Origin: Halichondria panicea
Lineage: Eukaryota; Porifera; Demospongiae; Suberitida; Halichondriidae
Direction: 5' to 3'
NCBI RefSeq assembly: GCF_963675165.1
Contig: NC_087389.1
Location: 4,758,620-4,822,619, forward strand
Length of the DNA stretch: 64,000 nt
Under the pieces are notes generated by a model. It ran no database searches and was not told where the DNA came from. It saw only the letters and a program-made list of their open reading frames with translations. Positions 46,031-58,900 of the stretch are shown piece after piece. Made by a program: the position numbers and the translations under genes. How positions within the stretch are numbered: the stretch's first letter is position 1; every line of letters begins with the position of its first letter.

Positions 46031-46068
<38 letters not shown>
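44853..46068 (+). mobile_element. 5'-truncated LINE with open reverse-transcriptase frame and poly(A)
   Basis: The insertion begins inside the RT domain (KKAFDTVPH) and runs open to the stop ending at 45947: HVLSGVPQGSVLGPLLF, FADDMALYR, then the C-terminal RT/connection part (LEKVQRFAMRVCLKKW). A poly(A) of 35 bases follows at 46034-46068. The paralogous block reads through the site at about 54635, showing a clean insertion with at most a 2-base target duplication. The long poly(A) and stop-free frame indicate a young insertion from an active family. It differs from the LINE at 23867, which ends in a microsatellite. Confidence 0.9.
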
Positions 46069-46069
<1 letters not shown>

Positions 46070-46348
46070 GTTAACTCTCTGGCTATATATACAGATCTGT
46101 AATTATATAATTATGACTGTGTTACAACTTGCAAGTTACATATAACCTACAATTTCCAAGTAAAAACTGAAAGAGGGCTTTTACTCTTCTGTCTTTGTTT
46201 GTTTAGAAGGCTCAAGAATGGAACTCCCCAAACACTTATAATGTGGTCTAGCCCACTTAGCAGACATTCTTCAATTAATTTGTGACCACTGCACAGGAAG
46301 TAATCCACTTACATGTAGAATCATTATTTGTTTGTTTAAGGGCTGAAA

Positions 46349-46424
46349 GAGTCACTTTTGAACCTCCCCAGAAGTTGCTAACCCAGAAATAGCAACCTGT
46401 GGGGAGGTTCAAAAGTGGGGACTC
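46349..46424 (+). ncRNA. Conserved near-perfect hairpin, copy 1
   Basis: Arms CACTTTTGAACCTCCCCA and TGGGGAGGTTCAAAAGTG, continued by GTTGCTA / TAGCAAC, with a loop of about 9 bases. An identical hairpin stands at 54931-55006. It could be a miniature element or a small-RNA precursor; no expression evidence is available. Confidence 0.35.
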
Positions 46425-47181
46425 ATTGTACTATACTCTAGTATCCATCAAAGCCTGAATATGCAACTAATATTCATAAATGTAAATGAGCTTGAGCTTA
46501 AGAAAACATTTACATACATGTATTCTTTGATGTGGACGCTACAGTACGAGTAACAGTTGCATGTGTGTGTAGCATCCAACTAAACCTCCCAGCAAAAAAG
46601 CCCCATTAAACCTCCTCAGAGATTGCTATCTGGCTTCTGTTTACCTCTTTAATTGACACTCATGCAGCTACGCCTTGATGAATTAGAGGTCAACCTCAGC
46701 CACTACACCTAACTCTCAATGCAACAACACCTAGATCTACACCAAAAATTTGAGTTAAACAAGAAATTTAATATACACGTGCACAAGTGTACACATTTGT
46801 ATGTTTAAAATTGCTCCAAAAATCAAGTCATACACATTTCTATACTCCTGACATCAAAGTGTATACTCTGAAATTACGAAGTAAAGTGTGCAAATGTGTT
46901 CTTTTTTCTTCCTCTACTTTATATAATTATTACCCTCAGCGTTGATCTCGCCCACTCATCTCCCCCATGCATGCATGCACTCTCTCCTAATTTGAGAAAA
47001 TTATTTGTGGAACCACAGCTTTAAATAAGTTCATTAGCTATTCCATGTGACTATGAACAACCATACATGTATATTAATTATATCAAGTACAGTCAAATTG
47101 TGGTAATATAGGTCATGTGTGTGTCCTTACAAGAAAAGCTCAGTCAACAAATGAACAACTATTATACATAAATGTCACGTG

Positions 47182-50100
47182 CTAGTGCATGCAGTATTTC
47201 CCCCTAACAGCTGATGACAAATCACCATAATCAATGTCATGGAGAGCTTCAGCAATAATGCTCCAACTTATTCCTAGACTCTTGTAGTTCTTGGCAATGA
47301 ACTGGAACAGGGCAATCTTCTGACCTTCAGTATCTGGCATGGGGAATCGTTATTAAAAAGGAATTCGATACACAAGAGACGCAGTCTGAACACATCAGTA
47401 TTAGTCTGAACACAGTTAGTCCACAATGCATATTTTACCGAATCGATAGTCTTGCTCAATGACCTCCAGTCTGTGTTGAGGAATGCCTAAACTGACCCCA
47501 AACTTTATTGGTTTTGTGAGGGTCTTGAGCTCCTTGTCCAGAACACTGAGAGTCAACTCTGAATGGGAGGAGAGGGGAGATCAGTGCTACAGTCACAAGA
47601 ATGCATTTTAGGAAAGTCCACAACTTTACGATGTACAATGCGTAATGCAAAAGTGTTAGAGTAAAAACAAATTTGACAGGTGTTTTATACCTGAAATGAT
47701 TTGAGTTGCTCGTGGAGATGATGTTGGGAGGGGTGGTGTAACTCTTTCATCTTGACTAGAGTCAGCAACTGATACAACTGAGTCTGTATGTGTGTGTCAT
47801 GTGAGGGTTCGTACAAGCCAGGTGCATGTGAGGGGATTCGGAAAGCAAACACCATTACATTTAGTTTGCAATTGTACATATGCCAACACTCAGATAATAA
47901 AGTTAATCTCTTTTTTCTCACATGTTTCCTCTTGTTCTGTTATTTGGGTAGACAGTACACTAGAACAGGTAGGCTCATCACTAGGTGATTCTGTAGCGTG
48001 AGGGGAGTTTTGGTTATAGTCTGGAAAGAAGATCTCATAATTGGAATCATCGCTAAGAGTGTCCAATTCATCGTCTGTTTGGTCGAGCTACAATAATAGA
48101 TCGGATTACAATAAAAAATGCTAACATAAAAATTAATGGGCTACATGCATATACACTCACGTCAAATACTTCAGCCACCTCAATCAATTTTGACAGTAGC
48201 GTATCCCAAGGTTTGTAGAAAACACGGGCCATCTATAGATGTATCGAGATATAATAATTGCATATTAATTTTGTAATACGTGTCTAGGTTACAGCCCTGA
48301 TGTTGTTACCTAGCAACAAAAATTTGCTCCAACACATGCCCGTAATTATGACTTACCTCTTCATTTTGCGGTAGGTCTAGTAAACATATTGTGGTAGTAA
48401 ACATATTTTCACAGTTATTCAGCATTGCAGTTTTTCGTGATTCCTCAAAGGCCTGTATTTAAAATAATAATGAACACTATAATTATAATAGCGAGTGTAT
48501 ATATACCTCCAAGTGTTCGTTACATATGCATATCAACTCCTCGCTCACAGGATTACCACGAAGAACAACACCACCCGATCGCGAGTTGTTCAGCCTAGCA
48601 TTCTGGTTACCAACAAAACGAATAACCTTCAAACTAGGATATAGATTTGGTAGACACTCCGTGAGAGCTATCACTCCTTCGTCATCAATGTAGTTGTTGC
48701 TGAGATCCAACAAATTTAAACTTTTACATTTCACATTAGCGAACTTAAGATGATCGATAAGCATTATGATATCAGCAGAGGTGAGAGAACAGTAAGAGCA
48801 GTTAAGACGCTTCAGTGTTTGAAATACTTGAAGAAACTTTGCCAGTAATAGAGCTCCGGCGGCTCCACAGAGATTGGAGCCAGATAAGTACATACTTTTT
48901 AAATTATATGGATGGAAATACAACATCTCGCAGGTGACTACGTATTGAAGTGAGTGAAATGAAGTTGCATCATGGGTAGCACCTAATTCAATCTCATTTA
49001 ATTGTAACGGAATGTTCTCCACAATTGAATATAATCCAGGTAAACCAAGACTGTTATCTGAGAGGTCTAAGGATACAAGTTGAGTACAGTGAGAGGCAAT
49101 GGACTGTAAGAGGGTGGTCAGTAGAGCTCCATTGACATCAGCATCGTCTGTGAGGGTGTTGGAGAGCCCCAGGGTCTTCAGGTTGATAAGAGCATCAGAC
49201 TGTACAGCTGTCACTAGAGACAGTATGCCAGACACTCTAAGAGGGTTGTCGGATAATTTTAGTCGTGTGAGACTCGTGCAAGACATGTGAATGAATGACG
49301 ACACGATGTTAGTGAAGCTGTTCTTAGACAAGAAGAGATAATCTAAAGCTGTAAAGGCAGCTGAGGCTCTCTTGAAGAGATCAACAACAGCTTTGTCAGA
49401 CAAGTTAGTCCACTCGAGGGATAAGTTTCGAACTTGCAGTTTACCTTCTGCATTCGAAAGTATGTCAGTTAGTTCTGTGAACAACTTATCATCAATCGCA
49501 AGATTTGCTATTCTGATAAACATATTATCACAATTTGCCATATGACGAAGAACATAGAAACAAGTTACATAGTCAAAGGGGCTGTCCAAATAACTGGTTA
49601 ATATGTATTGTCCAACTATATTTTTACAAATTTTAATAGCAAAACCAGGATCTGAAGCTTCGAACGCTACATGACATAAAGCCATATTATTTTGCTTTTT
49701 AACCACCAGAAATTGATCCATCAAACCAACATTTAATATGATCACCTTATCACTACGACTACTGTTGTGCTTACTAGCAAGACCAAACATAAATCTCCAC
49801 ACCATGTCAAACCGGACACTCCTAGTATGGGGGGCCATAACAACCTCCAGTTTCTCCTCATTGGGTAGAGTAGCAAGATGGAGGGCAGCCAAAAACTCCT
49901 GGATAGTCAGGTGAGCAAAGTGAAAAGACAAGCCATGACCAAAAGGTAAAAGTGATCGTGCAGACTGCAATAGACCAAAGCATTGCAACTTGTCACCATC
50001 TTTGGGTAAGCGAGAGGACAATTCAGCTTCTGAAAAAACCAGTTGATCTAATAATAAGCACTCGTAGGCGAACTCACAGATCAACCAAAACGTGTCTTGA

Positions 50101-51062
50101 AGATCGTTTGGAATTTCGTCAAAACTATTGAGACCAATTGGACAATCAGGGAGTTTCTTTTTGATATTGCGAAGGATAATGTTGAGAACAATTTGAGTGT
50201 ACAGCTCAGTTAACGTACGAGGAAGGTCTTGGTCTAAAGTATACCACAAGTTACAAACAATGGCGCAGTTAAGGGGCACAGAACACACACTCTGAAATAC
50301 TGGGTTGTTCTCAAGCTGCTCGATAAGAGAAGAAGCTTTCTCTGGGAATTGCTCAAACTCTGATACTATGTACTGCTTAATATTCTCCGTATTAAAACCA
50401 ACTACCTCAATCAAACGATCTACAGAAGGAAGGTTGTGAAGAGGAGCTGAAGCAGAAGGTCGTAAGGTGAGAATAACAGAAGAAAATGGAAGAACATCAC
50501 CAAATAGAAGGTCATATAGAAAAGAGGTTTCCAATTGATTGTCTTCACTAAGCTCGTCCCAGCCATCAGCTATGATGAGGACACCTTCTCCCTCTCTCTC
50601 TTCCAACTCTTCTATAACAGATGCGCGAATCTTCTCACTGGAGTGGAGAAGTTTGAAAAGTTCAGCAAGGCTTGTGGCTGAGGACACTCGATTTTCTCTC
50701 AGTGGAAGCAACAAAACACAGTCGAATTGTGTCAGGATCTTACCCTCTGCCCACCCTTCAGCAAGCATGGTACACAGTGTGGTTTTACCAATTCCAGCAT
50801 TACCTTCAACGATGACCTTCCTTACTGGTTTTTTGTTTTCTTCGACTTTAAATAGGTCACCATGGAGAATTGGAGTGTGTTTTACCGTCTTATTATCAGG
50901 TGCACCATGTTGTGGCAAGCCAGCTCTAAATCCTTTTTTTTTTTCCCCTTGCACTAAATGCAAATTAATGAACCTCTCTCCAGAAACAGGTGGCCACTGC
51001 TGTTGACGGTTCAAGACTCTTTCTCTGTACTTTCGACGAATGCTAGCAAGGAATTTATCCAT
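47182..51062 (-). CDS. NLR-5: intact NACHT-LRR-Death receptor, 7 exons
   Basis: Exons on the minus strand: 51062-48507, 48452-48357, 48232-48161, 48087-47922, 47783-47691, 47558-47439, 47333-47182, giving 1084 aa ending in TAG. All junctions are GT-AG and in phase. The start is the MDKF methionine; a splice acceptor (attctcatgcag) about 25 bases upstream argues against the 20-codon in-frame extension. Walker A GNAGIGKTTL and Walker B GVLIIADGWDEL are intact; the sensor reads LTLRPSAS instead of LTSRPSAS. LRRs follow (LSLEWTNLSD, LDLSDNSLGL, LDLSNNYIDD). Exon 2 is 7 codons longer than in the paralogues. Exons 6-7 encode the death fold (FGVSLGIPQHRLEVIEQDYR, DYGDLSSAVRGKY). The predicted role is cytosolic sensing with C-terminal death-fold signalling. 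Confidence 0.9.
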
Positions 51063-51120
51063 TTTCTTAATGATAAAGCAAAACCTGCATGAGAATAGTG
51101 TACAATCTAGCAATGTTGCC

Positions 51121-51960
51121 ATGTTAATGAAAGCACCGCTGGTGCTGATGCCTCGGTGGAGGCAGTGGCGTAGGCAGAGGGGGGCTGACGGGGCTAGAGC
51201 CCTGTGTTTCAGTCCGTCAACTCACTGTACTACTGCATGCGTAGTTACTAGAATGATGTCATTCAATGGAAATGGGAAGGGTCATCTACTGCGCATGCTT
51301 ACTGCTAATGAAAAGTGATGACCTTTTTTTTAGGTAAAATTCCAAGCTATTCAGCGCCTGCTCTGGCCCTGCTCAATGGATTTAAGCCCTGCCCTTCCTA
51401 AAATCCTGGCTACGCCACTGGGAGGTGCCAAAGTTAAAATACTAATAGCATTAACTTTATACACACATTATATTGAACAACAATTTATTAATTTGCTGCA
51501 TGCAGGCAAAATCCAGAATCACAGGGAAACTCAAAGAGTGGGTGATGATCGATCTCATGATTGTTGTTAAAAACGATCGATGCTAAAAGTTCGAGCCTAA
51601 GATTAATGGCTGCATCAGTAGAGAGCCTTGCAGCTCTCTTCTCACTGTTGCAGCTACCAACAGCTAGTGTTCTAGTGCAGAGCTAATTACAAAGTAGAGT
51701 AGCAACACTCCATGGACAAGTTTTGCTACCCACTCTTCTGAAAAGGCTGCAATGGCATTCCAAGTAAGCAAAACTAGGCATAACTTGAGAACGAAGCAAA
51801 TCCACAAATTAAAATCCAAGAAAACATGACTAGAGCCTATAGAAACTCTTACTTGAAAGTCATTGGTCCTTGAGCAGCTGTAGCAATCTATACACAGACA
51901 CACAGACACACAGACACACTACCATATACCTCGCTTGCGCATGTGCTCCAAGGCATAATA
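51121..51960 (-). repeat. Dispersed repeat R1, inverted copy split by a MITE
   Basis: Ends GATGCCTCGGTGGAGG on the left and TACCTCGCTTGCGCATG on the right, with CACAGACA repeats inside. The MITE at 51163-51420 interrupts it near the left end. Confidence 0.65.
51163..51420. mobile_element. MITE of the CAGTGGCGTAGCC family
   Basis: 258 bp, ends CAGTGGCGTAGGCAG and CTGGCTACGCCACTG, flanked by GGAGG (51158-51162 and 51421-51425). It matches the copy at 61403-61900 in inverted orientation but lacks the nested TA element there, so it gives the empty site at 51348-51349. Confidence 0.85.
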
Positions 51961-54287
51961 ACTATAGCACTAAAGAGCAGAACCCTGGGCGTTATATAGT
52001 CGGATTCACCGATGTATAAACTACCATCATTTTACATGCAGCTTGCCTTAGCCTCCTTCGCAGCCCTCTTGGAGAAAGTGGGCGTGGGGGCGCTAACAGG
52101 CCCTAGCAAATTATTCTGGCATAATTAAGGCATATACTTAAGGCAAGAGTACATACGAAGAGAAGAGTGTCGAACTACTGATACTTCTACAAACACCGTG
52201 CACAAAATAACGTTACATCCTGTCAATTGCACGTGAGCAACTCGCAATTGATGACGTTTGCGCATAATTACACAACGCACAGAAGTTGTTAATAGTGAGT
52301 AAAGAGTGCAAGTGAAGAGGATCAACTCGACTATTGTCTCTATTTAGATGATTTTTGTGAAGAGATCGTCTCCTATCAGTGTGCAGTGAGCAGCTCCACA
52401 AGCTCTGAATGTTGAACGCGAACATTGAACAATTATATATAATAGCTAGAATTGTTTGATAACCACACCACTAGTAAATTTACAATACTTTATTACGTGC
52501 TAGTCATGTTACTTTGTACAGTGTTTGTGTAGAAGTATCAGTAGTTCGACACTCTTCTCTTCTTATGCACTCTTGCTTAAGGTGACATATTTTCGCTGGT
52601 ATTATTTTCTGCTATTTCTGCGAATAAAAGTAAATCGCAAAAATGTTACTCGCTGATACCGTATATATGCTTGATCAGAGGCCGCGGCTATATATCATTT
52701 TGCTGACAGAGGAGGCTATAATTCAAGAGAGGCCATTGTTCAAGAGCACCGATTGTTAGCCCCAGTAAGGTAATATAGGTTAGGTCACTACGCTGCATAA
52801 TTGAAGCATATAAAGTGACTTCGGTACAAATGCAAGGGGTCCACTAGCTGCTGCGTGTTTTTTTTAAAAATGCCTCCTTTACATCTCAACGACAGAGGAT
52901 CACTAGAAAAATCTTCAAGAGAACTACTGTTGAATTCAATGTGCGGCATAATGGGCAAGCATAATAGGCTGAATTTGGGGCAGTGCTCAAAAGCATAATA
53001 GCGGAAAAAAGAGCAGGGCCTAATAGCAGCTCCAGAAGAGGTTGGCCACACGTCATTCTCTAAAATCCTATGACAGGCAGAATATCATTAAAAAGTCAAG
53101 ACATTTGTGTTGCCTCGGTGGTATTTTATGCACGTTTTGCACACAAATATCAGTGGCGAATCTATAGAATTCTTGTCAGGGGGGTTCCAGTGGCAAGGCA
53201 GGGCTCAAGCGGGACAGACTCTGCATTTTCAGTAGGTTCCATGGGTTCCATGGAACCTCCCTTTCACACCAGACTGGAGATCAACTTACACTCAGATCAG
53301 CTTGAATGATAATGATCTGTAGTTACTAGGCTGCAATAGATATGTGGGCAGGGCTCTCTAATGATAAATTTTGCTGCTACGCATCCTTCTGGATGACAAA
53401 GCAACTGCATGTCGCGCATGTGTAGATTCAACCTGCATTTTGGTTTTCTAAGCAATAAATGCTTTATCCCCCATGGTTATCATCCCATGGATAATATCCA
53501 TATAGTATATGCACATGCATTATATTGTATGTAAAACTGAGTGAAGGTTGTTCAGTATTTGTAACCCAAAACCTCTTAGAAATGTGGTGAGGTCCACATA
53601 CAGACATTCTTCAATTAATCTTGTGACCACTCCACGCATGCATGCACTGTCACTATAAATATAGCATTCAAAAGCTAAAATTGGCCATGAAAAATCATAT
53701 AACAACTGGTGTTATTTCCAGGCAGTATTTATAGAAAAACTAACACACTAAACAAATAGATCACGCTACAGTTTTAGTTTCATACAAAACTGCAATTTTT
53801 GTGGGTAATCTGTTACAACAATAAAATTAAGGATACGTACATCATTATACACAATCTATTACAATGTCATGTAGTCTATACTATGAACAAATAACTATAA
53901 TTATTATAGTGTAGTATTTCCCCCTAAATACTCAATTTTACGTACGTCGGCAATATAATGCTCCTAATGAAATAGTTCGTAGACTGAAGCCAATACTGTA
54001 CATAACGTCACCAGCTGAGGTCTATAGTTAACATTCCATTGGTTTGGCTAGGTACACTGAGAGGTAGCTGCTTTTAGGGGCGACGCCCACTTTTGTGTCA
54101 TTCAGGTTTTTCACCTAGTGATTTAGGTGTAGTAGAAGTGCTAGTCATTGCTATATAGTCACAGCTTATATAATTATATATAGCACATGCAGCTTTTAAA
54201 GACACAATTAACTAGTCTATATACTACTCAGCTAGTAAGAAGTCTATAAGAGTGACTTTAGTTTTCAATCAGTCAATGAGTGATTGA
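51961..54287. other. Spacer with NLR relic and transposon ends
   Basis: No intact gene. A partial MITE end (CAGTGGCGAATC) starts at about 53153. Downstream-type sequence of NLR units is recognisable at about 53570-53640. A CGCTGGTATTATTTTCTGC element fragment lies near 52590. The open frames listed by simple scanning have no family signature. Confidence 0.45.
53905..53980 (-). pseudogene. Relic of an NLR last (death-fold) exon
   Basis: TAGTATTTCCCCCTAA and GTCGGCAATATAATGCTCC match the last exon of NLR-3 to NLR-6, with the piece between them deleted or replaced. No other exon of this unit survives nearby. It marks a lost seventh NLR unit. Confidence 0.6.
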
Positions 54288-55700
54288 CTACACAATTGAT
54301 GCGCCATTGCTGGGAAGTTTCAGATACCGGCTCAGAGCAGAGATCTTTTGTATGATATTTCGACCATTAAAATCTACAGTGGAGCCTTGATTATCCGGAC
54401 ACTTTGGTTCCAGAGGTAATTAATGGTCAAACCCAGCAAATTCCAACCACGCCCAAACACAATCAATACTAGGCCTAATTTTCTTCCTTCTGTGAAAAAT
54501 CCTTCTGCCCTGGGAACGAGGCTACACACAAACAAGCAGCTGCAAGTATTACTAGCTACATACTACAGCTATATACTAACGAAGGTCAATCGTACTCTCC
54601 ACTAGCGAAGGACAATTGTACTCGATCTTAATTGTGAACTCTCTGGCTACAGATCCGTAATTATGTTAATACTAAAGTTGTAGATAGAATTACAACTTGC
54701 AAGTTACATAGAACTTACAATTTCCAAGTAAAAACTGAAAGAGGGCTTTTACTCTTCTGTCTTTGTTTGTTTAGAGGGCTCAGTCAAGAATGGCAAGAAT
54801 GGAGCTCCTCAAACACTTATAATGTGGTCTAGCCCACTTATGCAGACATTCTTTAATTAATTTGTGACCACTGCACAGGAAGTAATCCACTTACATGTAG
54901 AATCAGTATTTGTTTGTTTAAGGGCTGAAAGAGTCACTTTTGAACCTCCCCAGAAGTTGCTAACCCAGAAATAGCAACCTGTGGGGAGGTTCAAAAGTGG
55001 GGACTCATTATACTATACTCTAGTATCCATCAAAGCCTGAATATATGCAACTAGCTAGTCTAATAATTATTCATAAACGAAAGAAATGTAAATGAGCTTG
55101 AGCTTAAGAAAAACATTTTATTCATGCAGGCTTGATGTGGACGCTATAGTATACTGAGTTGTGTGTGTGCTAAACCTCCCAGCAAAAAAGCCCCATTAAA
55201 CCTCCTTCTGTTTACATCTTTAAGTTTAAATTGACACTCAGCTACACCTTGATGAATTAGAGGTCAACTTCAGCCACAGACTACACCTAACTCTCAATGC
55301 AACAGCACCTAGTAGTCTAACTGAGTGTCCAACTTTTGATTTTAGCATAATTATATACCTTGTACACCAAACATTTGAGTTAAACAAGATTAATATACAT
55401 GTGCACACAAGTGTACACATTTGTATGTTTAAAATTGCTCCAAAAATCAAGTATTACACATTTCTATACTCCTGACATCAACGTGTATACTCTGAAATTA
55501 CGAAGTAAAGTGTGCAAATGTGTTCTTTTTTCTTCCTCTACTTTATATAATTATTACCCATCAGCGTTGATCTCGCCCACTCATCTCCCCTATACTTTCT
55601 CCTCTTTCTTCCCCCACTCTCCTCCCCCATACATGCATGCACTTTCTCCTAATTAACTTCTAATTGCTCAATCGTAAGTGCATGGGACCTCATGCAGCTT
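54288..55700. repeat. Inter-NLR block, copy 2
   Basis: Partner of 44490-47000, without the LINE. It shares the CAGTGGAGCCTTGATTATCC terminus fragment near 54379 (pogo/Tigger-like) and the AACGAGGCTA MITE end near 54523. Confidence 0.8.
54931..55006 (+). ncRNA. Conserved near-perfect hairpin, copy 2
   Basis: Same sequence as 46349-46424, including the loop, although the surrounding block has drifted. Nature unknown: miniature element or small-RNA precursor. Confidence 0.35.
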
Positions 55701-55925
55701 TAAATTAGTTCAGAACATGTTTAGCTATTCCATGCATGCACGCCACTATAATTATTGTGCATGCAATAATGAGAAATTGGTGTTATTTCAAGGCGGTAGA
55801 AAAAAAACCATGTATATAATCAGGCAATAATTTATATTATAATAGTCATGTTTGACAATGTGTCCTTATAAGAAAAGCTCTGTCAACAAATGAACAACAT
55901 ACAATCTAGTATAATTATATGAATG

Positions 55926-58900
55926 TCACGTACTTAGTCTAGCTATAGTGCAGTATTTTCCCCTAACAGCTGATGACAAGTCCCCATAATCAATGTCATG
56001 GAGAGCGTCGGCAATAATGCTCCAAGTTATTCCTAGACTCTTGTAGTTCTTGGCAATGAACTGAAACAGGGCAATCTTCTGACCTTCAGTATCTGCATGG
56101 CATGGGGAATCGTTATTAAAAAGAAATTCTATACTCTGCAAACACAATCCGAAAAACATTATTAGTCCACAATGCATATTTTACCGTTTCGATGGTCTTG
56201 CTCGATGATCTCCAGTTTGTGTTGAGCAATGTCCAAACTGACCCCAAACCGTATTGGTTTTGTGAGTGTCTTGAGCTCCTTGTCCAGAACACTGAGAGTC
56301 AACTCTGGAGGAACTGAATGGGAGGAGAATAAGCTATACAGTTCAGTATTGGCAATATTCTATAGGAAAGTACACAACTTTACAATGCGCTTAATGCAAA
56401 AATTATTGGCAGGTGCCTATACCTGAACTGGCTTGAGTTGCTCGTGGAGATGAAGGAGGCGTAACTATCCCATTTTTACTAGAGTCAGCAGCTAGCTAAT
56501 ACAACAGAGTGTATGTCATGTGAGCGTTTGTGCATGCAAGCCATGCAGGTGTGAGATTGAGATAGCTAGCTCCATTTAAATACTCAAGGCCCTATATATA
56601 TAATGACCATGAAGTTAAACTCACCTGTTATCACCTCAGTAAGACAGGGAGGGTCATTATTGCGTGATTCTGTAGCAGTTATGTTCTCAGTGCATGCATC
56701 GTCTGTTGGGTGGAGCTAAAAATTAAATGAACAGTCAAAACTTTTCACAGAAAATCTGCTATACATGCACTCACGTCAAATACTTCAGCCACCTTAATCA
56801 TCTCAGACAGCAGTGTATCCCACAGCTTGTAGAAAGCACGAGCCATCTATATAATTATATAGATTGAATTGATAGTGCTATGAATTATCTTATAATACCA
56901 TTTCATTTTGCGGAAGTAAAAGTGATCTCTCCCACTCCTTTAGCACTGCAGTTTTTTCCGATTCCTCAAAGGCCTGTGTTTTAAAAAACTGGTAATGAAG
57001 TATACAATTAGTGAGTATATTTTACCTCTAAGTGTTTGTTGCACATGTGTATCAACTCTTCACTCACAGGATTACCACAGAGATCAATGTCACAATGGTT
57101 CCCGGCACCAATCACCTTTAAACTAAGAAACAGCTCAGGTAGACACTCAGTGAGAGCTATCACTCCATCATCATCAATGGAGTTGTCTCTGAGATCCAAT
57201 GCATTTATATTCTTACATATCACATTATTGGACTTAAGATGGTGGATAAGCATTATGATGTCGGAAGAAGTGAGAAAACAGTCAGAGCAATCAAGTCCTT
57301 TCAGTGATTGAAATGCCTGAAGAATCTTTGCCAGCAAGAGAGTTCCGGTAGTTCCACTGAAATTAGAGTGGGTCAAATCAATCATTGTTAAGTAGTTTGG
57401 AGTAATTTTCAACATCTCACAGGTGAGTGTGTATTGAGACTCTGAGTGAAAAGAAGTAGTAAAATGGGTACCCGTTAAATTAATGTGATTCAATCGTAAC
57501 GGAATGTTTTCCGCAACTGAACATAATCCAGGTAATCCAAGATTGTTATTATGTAAAAATAAGGTTAACACACTAGAACAGTGAGAGGCAATGGACTGTA
57601 AGAGGGTGGTCAGTAGAGCTCCATTGACATCAGCGTCTTCAGTGAGGGTGTTAGAGAGCCCCAATAGCTCCAGGTTGATAAGAGCACCAGACTGTACAGC
57701 TGTCTCTAATGACTGTATGCCAGACACTCCAAGAGGATTGTGAGACAAATGCAGTTGCGTGAGGCTAGTGCAAGATGTGTGGATGAATGAAGACATGACG
57801 TCAGTGAAGTTGTTTTGATATAACGAGAGGTAATCTAAATCTGTAAAGGAAGCTGAGGCTCTCTTAAATAGATCAGCAACACCTTTGTCAGACAACTTAG
57901 TCTGCTCGAGGTGTAACTGTTGGACTTGCAGTTTACCATTTGCGTTTGAAAGTATGTCTGCTAGTTCCTTCAATAGCTTATCATCGATTGAACAATCACC
58001 TATTCTGATAACCAACGGCATGTTATCACATTTTTCAACATAACGAAAAACATAAAACTTAGCTACACAGTCAAAGGGAGAGTTGAAGTAACTGTCTAAC
58101 AGATAGTTCCCAAACATTTCACAAATTCTTAGCACAAAGTTTGGAGCTTTGAAAGCCACCGTTTTTAAATCTTTGTGGAATAAATTTCGAACCGAAACAT
58201 TACAAAATCTTATTGAAAGGCCTGGATCTGAAGCTTCAAAAGCCAAATGACATAAAGCCAAAACGTCGTGCTCTTTAGCCTTCAGAAATTGATTCATCAA
58301 ACCATCATCCAAACTGATCACCTTATCACTACGACCATGATTTTTACTAGCAAGACCAAACATAAATCTCCACACCATGTTGAACCGGCCACTGTCAGCA
58401 TGAGCCTTAACAACCTTTAGTTTCTCTTCATTGGGTAGAGTAGCAAGATGGAGGGCAGCCAAAAACTCCTGGATGGTCAGGTGAGCAAAATGAAAAGACA
58501 GGCCGTGACCAACAGGTAGAAGTGATCGTGCAGACTGCAACAGACCAAAGCAATGCAACTTGTCACCAACTTCGGGTAAGCGAGAGGACAATTCAGCTTC
58601 TGAGAAAACCAGCTGATCTAATAATAAGCACTCGTAGGCAAACTCACAAATCAACCAAAATGTGTTTTGTAGATCATTCGGAATCTCGTCAAATATATTT
58701 AGGCCAATCGGACTATTAGGGAATTTTTTCTTTATATTGCGAAGGATGATGTTAAGAACAATTTGAGTGTACAGCTCAGTTAGCGTACGAGGAAGCTCTT
58801 GGTCTAAAGTGTGCCACAAGTTACAAATAATGGCACAATTGAGAGGCACAGAACACACACTCTGAATGAGTGGGTTGTTCTCAAGCTGCTCGATGAGAGA

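Larger units (their letters stand above)
44490..47000. repeat. Inter-NLR block, copy 1
   Basis: Matches about 54288-55700 over its length apart from the LINE inserted at 44853-46068 and small indels. It begins at GATTGACTACACAATTGAT and lies downstream of NLR-5, as the partner lies downstream of NLR-6. The duplication unit therefore includes the receptor gene. Confidence 0.8.

Noticed and set aside
51063-51122. In-frame N-terminal extension of NLR-5 (and similar ones in NLR-1 and NLR-6) that looks like a hydrophobic leader
   Set aside because: Sequences differ between paralogues, and a splice-acceptor tract lies within or next to each, so this is more likely intron or untranslated exon.
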